Origin: Vreelandella rituensis
Lineage (GTDB): Bacteria > Pseudomonadota > Gammaproteobacteria > Pseudomonadales > Halomonadaceae
Reading direction: 5' to 3'
Assembly (NCBI RefSeq): GCF_003336665.1
Contig: NZ_QPIJ01000015.1
Location: 1-64,000, forward strand
Length of the DNA stretch: 64,000 bases
Both the position numbers and the translations under genes were made by a program. Under the pieces are notes generated by a model that saw nothing but the letters and a program-made list of their open reading frames with translations, was not told the origin of the DNA and ran no database searches. Each line of letters opens with the position of its first letter. The stretch's first letter is position 1. Positions 1 through 7,006 of this stretch are shown piece by piece.

Positions 1-6
1 TGTATA

Positions 7-60
7 TGGAAAGCTTCATGATTCTTCTATATAGAATTGTCTACAAAGTATGAAGCTCCA
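7..60. repeat. Imperfect inverted repeat with inner palindrome
   Basis: The arms at 7-19 and 50-60 are complementary apart from two extra bases in the left arm, and the loop contains a perfect 12-bp palindrome at 25-36. It abuts the TnpB remnant, so it may be a leftover of a transposon end or an insertion scar. This is structure seen in the sequence only; no function is assigned. Confidence 0.4.
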
Positions 61-233
61 TGGATAAAGGCATTCACTCACCGACAGGGTTAGAGTGTTT
101 AGATAGCGACCGGGACATCAATGCGGCGCTTAACATCAAGCATCAAGGTATTTTGAAATTGAAGGCGGAAGGACTGTCCGTCGCTGCCCATCGAGGCTTG
201 CGTAAATCCGGCATATCGCCGGTTGCTGCCTAA
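60..233 (+). pseudogene. TnpB (IS200/IS605 OrfB) C-terminal remnant
   Basis: This 57-codon stretch encodes only the extreme C-terminus of a TnpB-type RNA-guided nuclease. The RuvC-III signature (DRDINAALNI) with its catalytic Asp is visible, followed by the usual basic tail. The zinc-finger cysteines, RuvC-I and RuvC-II are absent, and an in-frame TGA at 51-53 lies just upstream of the ATG, so this is a 5'-deleted fragment and not a functional gene. Confidence 0.8.
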
Positions 234-290
234 GAAGTGGGAAGCCTCGCCCGTGGCGCGTCAGCGCTTAGGGCGGGGAGCAGTCACGAG
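234..290 (+). mobile_element. Right-end hairpin of the IS605-type remnant
   Basis: Directly after the TnpB stop, arms at 245-252 and 271-278 form a GC-rich stem with a smaller inner pairing. This resembles the subterminal hairpin at the right end of IS200/IS605 elements. The exact boundary, perhaps near 288, is inferred. Confidence 0.5.
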
Positions 291-311
291 AGGATATCAG
301 GCGCCAGCGGC

Positions 312-632
312 TTAGCTTTGGGCCTGTTGGTCGGGCCGTGAGAGCGGCTCAACGGAAAGCCGCAGTCCCAGAGCGTTGGCCACCTTGCTGATGGTGGAAA
401 ACGCCGGGTTGCCTTCGCCGGACAGCGCCTTGTACAGCCCCTCACGGCTCATGCCCACCTCCTTGGCGAGCTGGCTCATGTTGCGAGCACGCGCGATGTC
501 GCCCAGCGCCGCCGCAAGCAGTGCCGGGTCGTTTTCTTCCATCACGGCATCCAGGTAGGCCGCAATGTCGTCTTCGGTCTGCAGGTAGTCCGCAGCGTCG
601 TAGTGGCTGAAGGTGACGGCTTGTTCAGTCAT
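312..632 (-). CDS. Antitoxin, HI1420-type addiction-module antidote (HTH)
   Basis: This 106-residue protein matches the HI1420-like antidote family that pairs with HI1419-type killer proteins. The N-terminal third (SHYDAADYLQTEDDI onward) is the toxin-wrapping part, and the C-terminal half is a Cro/C1-type helix-turn-helix (MSQLAKEVGMSREGLYKAL). The ATG at 632 is chosen because a GGAAGGAG ribosome-binding site precedes it and because it overlaps the end of the toxin frame, as expected for a co-translated toxin-first operon. A longer frame opens at 707 but would run through the toxin gene. The antitoxin itself looks intact and should bind its own promoter near 940-970. Confidence 0.85.
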   Translation of the reverse strand: MTEQAVTFSHYDAADYLQTEDDIAAYLDAVMEENDPALLAAALGDIARARNMSQLAKEVGMSREGLYKALSGEGNPAFSTISKVANALGLRLSVEPLSRPDQQAQS

Positions 633-923
633 GGCATGACTCCTTCCATTGCGGGGCAATGGTTTTGGCTTGATCGATGTCGCGGGCCTGGCTGACTTGA
701 TCGCCACCGCAGAGCAGCACCACGATCACGGCCCTCGGGTGATGTAGTAGACGCGGTAGCCGGGGCCATGGGGAATGCGCAGCTCGGAGACGCCTTCCCC
801 GACGGGCTTCACGTCGCCCGGGTTACCCAGGCTCAGGCGTCGGATCTGCGCCGTGCTCCTGGCGCGGGCGCGCGTATCCCGCAGGCCACGCAGCCAACCA
901 TCGAAGACATCGGTTTTAATCAA
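625..923 (-). pseudogene. HI1419-type (RelE/HigB-like) toxin, frameshifted
   Basis: The frame from a TTG start at 923 reads as the N-terminal 65 residues of a Gp49/HigB-like killer protein (MIKTDVFDGWLRGLRD ... GPGYRVYYITRGP) and then hits TGA. A shift by one base near 730 restores the conserved C-terminus (VIVVLLCGGDQVSQARDI ...), which ends at 625-627 and overlaps the antitoxin ATG. The span is 299 nt, one base short of 100 codons, consistent with a single-base deletion. The toxin, normally a ribosome-dependent mRNA interferase-like protein, is therefore probably inactive unless the missing base is a sequencing error or frameshifting rescues it. Confidence 0.8.
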
Positions 924-938
924 TACAATAGTCTGATA

Positions 939-967
939 ACTCTAGTTAACAGTTAAGAATGTGTCAA
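939..967 (-). promoter_or_regulatory. Promoter/operator of the toxin-antitoxin operon
   Basis: On the minus strand TTGACA (962-967) is followed after 17 bp by TAGAGT (939-944), a fair sigma-70 promoter upstream of the toxin start. GTTAAC motifs lie at about 945-950 and just upstream near 973-978 and could be operator half-sites for the antitoxin. The promoter is seen as a consensus match; operator use is inferred. Confidence 0.5.
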
Positions 968-1100
968 CCCTGGTTAACAATCAGCGAGACAGTGACTGTG
1001 CCCGAAGGCGCGGCCCGTGTGGCGGCGGTGAGGAAGCGTGTCGGAGACCTCTGACGCTCAGCCCACACCCGTCTGCGTGGCCGTGAGGGGGCTGCAATAG

Positions 1101-1289
1101 ATGTCTGGTACAGGGTCATCGCGGCCGGGGGGCATCTACTGGCTGAGCAGGGAGCGCCTGTTCGGGCGGTGCTGGCGGTGCCGGTTATTGATCGCTCAGG
1201 TGCAAGGCACCCGGGAAGTGCCTGAAAACCTGGACAGCGTGCCTGATGGTATGGATGATGACGATCTCAGTTTTGATCTTGATAGCTGA
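1101..1289 (+). pseudogene. Possible decayed ORF with acidic C-terminus
   Basis: A 62-codon frame ends in a strikingly acidic tail (DDDDLSFDLDS). The 5' half looks out of frame: a neighbouring frame over about 1075-1210 gives a more protein-like sequence (HLLAEQGAPVRAVLAVPVI). A frameshifted remnant is therefore more likely than an intact gene. I do not recognise a family. The rest of 956-1320 holds nothing else I can support. Confidence 0.25.
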
Positions 1290-1320
1290 TTAATTCTTTT
1301 GTACCAAGTAGCTAATACCC

Positions 1321-1530
1321 ATGGCAGACGCACAGACACAAACCGTGACCATCGACGGCACCGAGTACAACGTGGCTGAGCTTTCCGAGAACGCCCAGAA
1401 TCAGGTGGTCAACCTGCGTGTTACAGATCAGGAAATTACCAGGCTCAGTCAACAACTGGCGATCTATCAAACGGCGCGCACCGCCTATGCGAGGGCGCTG
1501 TCCGAAGAACTGCCTAAGCAAGAGCATTGA
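1321..1530 (+). CDS. DUF6447 family small protein
   Basis: This 69-residue protein has the layout of the DUF6447 family: a short beta-rich N-terminus (VTIDGTEYNVAEL) followed by a predicted long helix (NLRVTDQEITRLSQQLAIYQTA). It has no signal peptide. Members are small bacterial proteins of unknown function. The family name is from memory and the helix is inferred from composition. The stop codon is only 2 bp before the ATG of a tiny lipoprotein gene, and a secreted-type protease follows, so the three may form one transcription unit. Confidence 0.65.
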   Translation: MADAQTQTVTIDGTEYNVAELSENAQNQVVNLRVTDQEITRLSQQLAIYQTARTAYARALSEELPKQEH

Positions 1531-1532
1531 GC

Positions 1533-1607
1533 ATGAAATGTCTATCGTTTGTTGCTGTCACGATGCTTCTACTTGGTGGCTGTGTGCCATTCGTGCCGAT
1601 TATCTGA
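1533..1607 (+). CDS. Putative 24-residue lipoprotein
   Basis: A very short frame encodes MKCLSFVAVTM, a hydrophobic run, and a lipobox-like LLGGC with the Cys at residue 17, followed by seven residues. The ATG is 2 bp after the DUF6447 stop, which suggests translational coupling. Small lysis or entericidin-type lipoproteins have this shape (knowledge of such families), but no homologue is recognised. It could equally be the truncated start of a longer lipoprotein gene. Lipidation is inferred. Confidence 0.4.
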   Translation: MKCLSFVAVTMLLLGGCVPFVPII

Positions 1608-1641
1608 ACGTTACTCAACCACCACCGCGAGATAATTGTGC

Positions 1642-2838
1642 ATGGTAACTGTCACTCGTGACCCTGACCGCTTTAGGGTACTGCCCGGCGAGGGGTATGA
1701 CGGCGTCGTTCAAGTATCGGCGGGCGGCGTCTACGGTTCGGGTGTGCTGCTGAACGGCGGCCGGGCCGTACTGACATCCGCCCACGTGCTAGACGGCTCC
1801 GATGTCGTCACGGTGCGTATGGATACGCCAGCCGGGCGTATCAGCGTGTCGGCCACGCAGTATACTCGCCACCCACTTTATGATGCCGCCAACGGCAATA
1901 GCGATCTTGCGCTGGTGTGGTTGGCTGAATCAGCGCCGGTGAGCGCTGAGCGAAGCATGCTCTATCGGCATGACGATGAAGTGGGCAGCGATATCTCCCT
2001 GATCGGCTACGGCCTTACCGGCGAGGGCCTTACCGGGCATGTGGACGGTGGCAATGTCGATCCCGCTAAACGCCTTGTTGAAAATCGTTTTGACACCACC
2101 GGGGAGGCATTAAAAGAGGCGTTGGGGCGTGGGATCACTTGGGACCCGTTACTTGGATCCCAGCTGATCATCGATTTCGACAACGGCAGCGATACAAACG
2201 ATGCGTTAGGCGTGCTGATGGGCCTGAACGATACCGGGCGCGGCAGTGCAGAGGGGTTGATTGCGCCAGGTGACAGCGGCGGCCCGGCGTTCATTGATGA
2301 CAAGGTGGCAGGTGTCGCCACCTATACGGCGTCACTCAGCCGTAACGGGCAATCCCCGGATGTGAACGACACCCAGGACAGTAGCTTCGGCGAGATTGCG
2401 GGCTTTCAGCGGGTGAGCTACTACCAGCAGTGGATCGACCAAAGCCTACGCGCGGCCGACCCGAATGCGCCGACTCGCTCAGAAGACGTCGAAACGACGA
2501 TACGTGAAGGAGACGAAGGCATCCAGCTGGTGTACTTCCTGCTCGAATTTCACGGCGAGCGAGACCACCCGGATCAGTGGTTGAGTGTGGATTACGCCAC
2601 GCGAGACGGTACCGCCACGGCTGGGGAAGATTACTTGGCCGTGGCGGATACGCTGATTCTGTATCCCGGTGAAGCGCAAGCGGCGATTGTCGTGGAAGTG
2701 ATCGGCGATGATACCCCCGAGCCCGACGAAACCTTCTACCTGGATGTGTTCAACCCGCAAGGCGGAAGCTTCGGCGGGGGCGTCGCTCAGTTGACCGCGG
2801 TGCGTACCATTACGGATGACGACGGCTGGATAGCGTAA
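1642..2838 (+). CDS. Trypsin-like serine protease with Calx-beta domain
   Basis: The N-terminal ~260 residues form an S1-family protease. The triad is visible as His48 (LTSAHVLDG), Asp88 (NSDLALVWL) and Ser212 (PGDSGGPA). The C-terminal region (about 285-395) is a Calx-beta repeat (DYATRDGTATAGEDY ... PDETFYLDV), typically Ca2+-binding and found in extracellular proteins. No Sec signal peptide is visible, so export may be type I or may not occur. ATG 1642 is preferred over a TTG at 1636. The gene follows the DUF6447 and small lipoprotein genes and may be coexpressed with them. Cleavage target unknown. Confidence 0.85.
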   Translation: MVTVTRDPDRFRVLPGEGYDGVVQVSAGGVYGSGVLLNGGRAVLTSAHVLDGSDVVTVRMDTPAGRISVSATQYTRHPLYDAANGNSDLALVWLAESAPVSAERSMLYRHDDEVGSDISLIGYGLTGEGLTGHVDGGNVDPAKRLVENRFDTTGEALKEALGRGITWDPLLGSQLIIDFDNGSDTNDALGVLMGLNDTGRGSAEGLIAPGDSGGPAFIDDKVAGVATYTASLSRNGQSPDVNDTQDSSFGEIAGFQRVSYYQQWIDQSLRAADPNAPTRSEDVETTIREGDEGIQLVYFLLEFHGERDHPDQWLSVDYATRDGTATAGEDYLAVADTLILYPGEAQAAIVVEVIGDDTPEPDETFYLDVFNPQGGSFGGGVAQLTAVRTITDDDGWIA

Positions 2839-2879
2839 GCCACCCAGCCGCTTAGGCGGGGTAATTGACGGCTTTCTGT

Positions 2880-3611
2880 TCAGGGAAGCCAGTCGTAGTA
2901 CTCGACGACCTTCCCGATAACGTGATCACACGATGCCATGGTAACGATCTCGTAGCCGGGCCGGTCATTTAGCGGAACCAGACGACGTACCCCTCCTTCG
3001 ATTTCGAGCCGCCGGAATATCGGGCTTGAATACCCTTTGGCTGTCGCCACGACAAAAGCGCCATGCCCTGCGTCAAGCGATGGATCGACTGTGATCCGTG
3101 TCCCCTCCGGAAAGGAAGGTCGGCCGCTGCCATGCATCGCGTCGCCTTGCACGACGAGCGTGAAGGATTGAGGCCCAGCTCGTCGGATGGTCTCGAACGG
3201 CACTTTTATCGCACCTTTTCGTATCTCCTCCAGCATGTAATCCAGCCTGCCGGCTTGCTCCCAGGTGAGAACGGGTAAAGCAGCGTCCAAGCTGTTTGAA
3301 GCAGGGTATGAGGCGACCGAATAACGGGTTTTGCCATCTGCGACTCCAAACCGCGTGGGAAGGGCTTCATGGCCGCGCAACTGAGCTTCCGAAACTCCGA
3401 AGAACTCAGCTAGTCGCTGAACCGTAAGGCTTTTCGGGTCTTTGCTGATGCCGGTAAGGATGCGATGGATCGTCGGCTGCGGCACGCCCCTTTCTTCCCC
3501 GAGAACCTCATAGGTTGCTCGCGACAAGGCGTTTTCGCTGATGCCGTGTCCTTCATCGTAGCGATCCATTAGACGGCGCAAGGTCTTTGCTATGGAGGGC
3601 GAATATTTCAT
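2880..3611 (-). CDS. Phage-type repressor: HTH plus degenerate S24/LexA-like domain
   Basis: The N-terminal ~80 residues resemble a lambda-type HTH (VPQPTIHRILTGISKDPKSLTVQRLAEFFGVS). The C-terminal half has the beta-rich layout of S24/LexA repressors. Self-cleaving members have a Ser in a G-D-S-M motif and a downstream Lys; here the first motif reads QGDAM (Ala157) and the Lys position is in SSPIFRRLE (Arg200/Arg201). The protein is therefore predicted not to self-cleave and would need another induction route. ATG 3611 is preferred; a TTG six codons upstream is possible. It diverges from the 533-residue gene across an operator-like region. No phage structural genes are nearby. Confidence 0.8.
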   Translation of the reverse strand: MKYSPSIAKTLRRLMDRYDEGHGISENALSRATYEVLGEERGVPQPTIHRILTGISKDPKSLTVQRLAEFFGVSEAQLRGHEALPTRFGVADGKTRYSVASYPASNSLDAALPVLTWEQAGRLDYMLEEIRKGAIKVPFETIRRAGPQSFTLVVQGDAMHGSGRPSFPEGTRITVDPSLDAGHGAFVVATAKGYSSPIFRRLEIEGGVRRLVPLNDRPGYEIVTMASCDHVIGKVVEYYDWLP

Positions 3612-3619
3612 TTGAGTAT

Positions 3620-3684
3620 TGTCCAGCAATGCCGGACACAGCGGTAATACGCATAGGTATTGATATTTATGCGACGGCGTATTA
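3620..3684. promoter_or_regulatory. Operator-like nested inverted repeats between divergent genes
   Basis: Three dyads lie between the repressor and the 533-residue gene: TGTCC/GGACA (3620-3624 and 3634-3638), CGCATA/TATGCG (3650-3655 and 3668-3673) and TAATACGC/GCGTATTA (3645-3652 and 3677-3684). The arrangement suits a dimeric repressor controlling both directions. The dyads are seen directly; the binding partner is inferred. Confidence 0.5.
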
Positions 3685-3784
3685 TTTTTAAGAAAGTTAG
3701 CTGTGGTGCCGGCGGTAAATTCGCTGCGGCTTCCTTCGAATTCAAGGGCGAGCTGTCGCCCGGTAACCTGGTAAGGAGCAACTC

Positions 3785-5386
3785 ATGGGTCTCCATATCC
3801 ACCTTACAGTCCAACTGCACACCCTCGACGCTGACGCCTGGGAGGCAGCTTACGAGGAGAGTCTGTTGCTGCTGCGACGGTTTCCCGCGCCACTGCTCCG
3901 GTTCGAAGTATGTGAAGTGGGTGGGTATCACCGGTATCGACTCACCGACGAGATTCTTTGCGATCCCGGCACGGAGCAGGAGCGCTGGGAGATATCCGGC
4001 GACCGGATAAGCGGCCGCCGTGCGGAGAGCTTTCGTCTACACCGTTACCTTCATCGGCAAATTAGCCGGAACCCGAACGCGAGTGAGACCGATGTGGATG
4101 TCCTGTGGGTCGACGAGCAGGATGCTGCCTACCCGATAGGGGCGGGCGTTGATATTTTCGGCAACAAGACGCAGGGATATCCTTACCACCTGGCGCTGCT
4201 GGCGGTAGGCATCCTGCTCGAGAACCGCTTTCCGAAGCACTGCTTCGTACATGGCCAGCTAGAAAGGGAGCCCACCGAGCAGACGCTTTCGTGGATGAAC
4301 GCGGTGCTTGGTACCGATTTTCAGTTACCTGTCTGCCTGGACGGACACGCGCTTTATGCGCGCTTAGCCGGTTTTTATCAGAATCAGGAGTGCCTGATTG
4401 AGCGCTTTCAGTCTCTGTTTTTGGGAGATCAGCAGGAAGCTCTGCGCACGCTAATCGCCTGCGCCGAGCCGGATGCGCTGCAGCGCCATATCGTCGCGGA
4501 GCTGGGGCACTATCACTCGTTGTCTCAGAGAGGGGTAGGCCGGCTCCTGTCAGCGTATCTGGAGGTTACCCAGGATATTGACGGACTCATTGACCTGGTG
4601 ATGGCAACGCCCTCTTTCCGGACAGAGCTGGTGGCGTCCCTGGAGGCGTTGCTCAAGACGCTCTGCAGGCGGTTTGTCACCATTGCTCCTGCCGAGCGTG
4701 GACCTTTGTCCGCCCTGGATCGCCCCGCGGGACAGCTGACAACTATCGATGATGCCTTCGACGGTGTCTTCCGTACGCTGATGGGGGCGCCGTCAGAGGT
4801 TCGGTTTTATCTGCCCGGAGTAGAACTGCTGGAGCGGTTTGCAGCGCGCGAGCCCGAGCTGCGTGAACGGTTTCGGGAAATCATACAGGCGGAGGAGGCG
4901 GCTTGTCGTAAGGCGCTCGCCGAGATCGCCGCTGTGATGTCTGAAGTTGTAGAGAGCGATGAACCGTCAGGGCGGGAAGAGCACGCAGCCCCTTATGTTG
5001 ATGAGCTTTTGTCAGGAGAGCGCTACCTCATACATCAGATAGAGCAACAGCAGGAAGAAGTGGACCCTACGGAGTCCGAAGTTATGGCGGAGGTCTTGGG
5101 CGTTGCGGTGGGCCAGATGTTGGTCACTCATCCGCAAACATTCAGTGCCACCGAACCTGAGTACTATAAAAAATTGATTGATTGGGCTGGCCAGACCAAT
5201 GGAATCGTCCTGTGGCGTGAAGCCTGGGAGGAGATCGACCATCTGAGTGACATCAGTGTACTTAGGGTGCTGGCCGTGTTGATGCTGATCACGGAGCGGG
5301 AGGCTTCATTTTGCCAGTTCCGGACTCACACATTGGAGGACAAGCGGCTGTGGCCATACCTAATGAAGAGAGCGACCGAGAGTTAG
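3785..5386 (+). CDS. Unrecognised 533-residue protein
   Basis: I do not recognise a family. The protein looks cytosolic, with no signal peptide or membrane segment. The N-terminal ~200 residues contain beta-type segments and a conserved-looking stretch (FGNKTQGYPYHLALLAVGI) followed by FVHGQL. The middle and C-terminal parts are leucine- and glutamate-rich and probably helical, with an acidic segment about residues 395-435. The start has a good GGAGC box 6 bp upstream. It is transcribed away from the degenerate S24 repressor and followed by an Rpn-nuclease remnant and TnpB fragments, so it sits in accessory DNA. Defence or regulatory roles are possible but unsupported. Confidence 0.75.
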   Translation: MGLHIHLTVQLHTLDADAWEAAYEESLLLLRRFPAPLLRFEVCEVGGYHRYRLTDEILCDPGTEQERWEISGDRISGRRAESFRLHRYLHRQISRNPNASETDVDVLWVDEQDAAYPIGAGVDIFGNKTQGYPYHLALLAVGILLENRFPKHCFVHGQLEREPTEQTLSWMNAVLGTDFQLPVCLDGHALYARLAGFYQNQECLIERFQSLFLGDQQEALRTLIACAEPDALQRHIVAELGHYHSLSQRGVGRLLSAYLEVTQDIDGLIDLVMATPSFRTELVASLEALLKTLCRRFVTIAPAERGPLSALDRPAGQLTTIDDAFDGVFRTLMGAPSEVRFYLPGVELLERFAAREPELRERFREIIQAEEAACRKALAEIAAVMSEVVESDEPSGREEHAAPYVDELLSGERYLIHQIEQQQEEVDPTESEVMAEVLGVAVGQMLVTHPQTFSATEPEYYKKLIDWAGQTNGIVLWREAWEEIDHLSDISVLRVLAVLMLITEREASFCQFRTHTLEDKRLWPYLMKRATES

Positions 5387-5458
5387 TGCCCTGTCGGAAG
5401 TTCCAGCTGCAGTTGCTGCACGAGAAGGCAGGATTCAATTTATGCCAGATGTAGAGGT

Positions 5459-5812
5459 TTGACCCTAAAAACTGATGAGGCGAGGTTAAGCATGAAAAAA
5501 ATTACCCATGAGCCTGTTCTGCGCGCGATGGAGCGTTTAAAGGAACTCAGTGCCGACGAAGAAACACGCCGGTTGGCTGAGGTAAGAGAGAAGGTGTTAC
5601 GAGAAAACGAAGCTGAGTACAGAGAGGCCCTGCACGAGGGGCGCCTTGAAGGCGCGCGAGAGAGTCTTCGTTTGCAACTCACAGCCAAGTTTGAACAAGA
5701 GGTGCCAGACCAGATAAAGTCACGTATTGGCAGAGCGGACCATCCACAACTGAATGTTTGGCTCAAAAATATCCTGTTTGCTGACAGCCTGGACGATATT
5801 TTCAAGCAGTAA
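5459..5812 (+). pseudogene. Rpn-family nuclease, C-terminal remnant
   Basis: The 117-codon frame matches only the C-terminal tail of Rpn (YhgA-like, Transposase_31) proteins: a helical stretch around KELSADEETRRLAEVREK and the charged EALHEGRLEGARES segment, then a short terminal helix. The N-terminal PD-(D/E)XK nuclease domain is missing and the frame opens with a poor TTG, so this is a 5'-truncated remnant. A tail-only product from the ATG at 5492 cannot be excluded; tail-only products have been described for rpn genes. Confidence 0.65.
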
Positions 5813-6071
5813 CTTCGCCTCAATATCCCCGCCTCACGCACAAAGAGGGCAGTCCTAGTGGCTCACCGCTTTGAGGCGGCCCGGTGCATCGCGCGGTGAA
5901 GTGCGCGACAGGCGCTTGATCAAGCAATTCCAGCAGCGCGTGCAGCGCCAATTGGTACCGTTGGATTACGGTCACTGGCACACCCTGGTGGATGACGACG
6001 GCTTGTTGCTGCAAGCCAAGCTCAAGCGTGCCGGGCATATTCTGAGTTCAGGCTACTTGGAAGTGTCACTG

Positions 6072-6533
6072 CAGAGCCGTAAGCAAAAAGGCTCGAACAA
6101 TCGGGCGAAAGCCAAGCAGAAAGTGGCCAGGCGCCACGCGAAAATCGCTGATGCCCGGCTTGACCACCTTCATAAACTCACCCGGCAGATCGTCAACGAG
6201 AACCAAGTGATCTGTGCTGAAAGCCTCGCGGTGAAAAATATGGTCAAGAACCGGTCTCTGGCGAAAGCCATCAGCGATGTGGGCTGGGGGGAGCTGGTGC
6301 GCCAGCTTGAGTACAAGGCCGCATGGGCGGGGCGTCAGTTCGTCCAGATCGACCGCTGGTACCCCAGCTCGAAACGCTGTCATGGCTGTGGGTTTGTACT
6401 GGAAACTCTGTCGCTCGATGTTCGCACCTGGGACTGCCCGGACTGCGGCACCCAAGGCATCAACCGCGACGTCAATGCCGCCCGCAACATCCTACAAGCC
6501 GGCACCGCGCTGTTAGTCGGTGCTGAGAGTTGA
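6072..6533 (+). pseudogene. TnpB (IS200/IS605 OrfB) C-terminal half
   Basis: About 154 codons encode the C-terminal half of a TnpB nuclease: SRKQKGSNNRAKAKQKVARR, RuvC-II with catalytic Glu (VICAESLAVKNM), a CxxC-CxxC zinc finger (CHGCG ... CPDCG) and RuvC-III Asp (NRDVNAARNI). RuvC-I and the N-terminal RNA-binding domain are missing. The frame continues upstream into MBL-fold sequence, so the left junction is a deletion or rearrangement and not an intact element end. Confidence 0.85.
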
Positions 6534-6698
6534 AGCAATACCGAGGGGCACTCGGGAAGTTACGCCTGTGGAGTTTGTGTAAGACCGGTAATACCAAGGT
6601 ATTGAGGCGACGGACAACGAAGCAGGAACCAGGAAGGTGACGACTTGGGAGTCCCCTTCCACAATTGCGCTAGCGCTGAAGGTGGGGGAGGATGTCAA
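6534..6698 (+). mobile_element. Right end of the partial IS605-type element
   Basis: After the TnpB stop the sequence runs to a subterminal stem with arms GTCCCCTTCC-like (about 6648-6658) and GGTGGGGGAGG-like (about 6681-6691), then GATGTCAA. MBL-fold coding sequence resumes at 6699, which defines the right junction. The left end of the element is not present. Confidence 0.65.
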
Positions 6699-6908
6699 TC
6701 CGCCCATGCCGATCAGCGTGATTTGCTTAATTTCATCAAGCGAATGCGCCAATGGCCGAAAGAGGTGCGGCTGGTACATGGCGATGATGATGCCCGCCAA
6801 GCCATGAAAGCTGAAATGGAAAACATGGCAGCCAGGCGTGGACATGAAATAGAGGTGATACTGGCAGGTTCCAGCGCTTGAAAAAGCCCTTGAGACAGCG
6901 CTGTGCAC

Positions 6909-6938
6909 AAAAAAGCTCCGATGGTTAACCATCGGAGC
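6909..6938 (-). terminator. Rho-independent terminator of the porin gene
   Basis: On the minus strand, perfect 10-bp arms (GCTCCGATGG and its complement, loop TTAA, 6915-6938) are followed by six T residues (6909-6914). It lies about 70 bp past the porin stop codon. Confidence 0.9.
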
Positions 6939-7006
6939 AACGAAACGATCGTAAGACTAGTTAAGCGAGCTTATGCGTTGTGATTATCACGCATGTTCAA
7001 ACAGGA

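Larger units (their letters stand above)
5871..6881 (+). pseudogene. MBL-fold/beta-CASP RNA-processing hydrolase, interrupted
   Basis: Two separated pieces fit one RNase J-like metallo-beta-lactamase gene. The left piece (about 5886-6071) contains RDRRLIKQFQQRV and the fold motif RAGHILSSGYLEV. The right piece (6699-6881) is the RMMBL-type end: SAHADQRDLLNFIKRM then VRLVHGDDDA. Between them lies a partial TnpB element. The beta-CASP centre and the N-terminal HxHxDH part are gone, so the gene is dead. The left piece is fused in frame to TnpB sequence. Confidence 0.7.

Noticed and set aside
2880-5386. Prophage suggested by the CI-like repressor
   Set aside because: No integrase, replication, packaging or structural genes flank it; the repressor is isolated.
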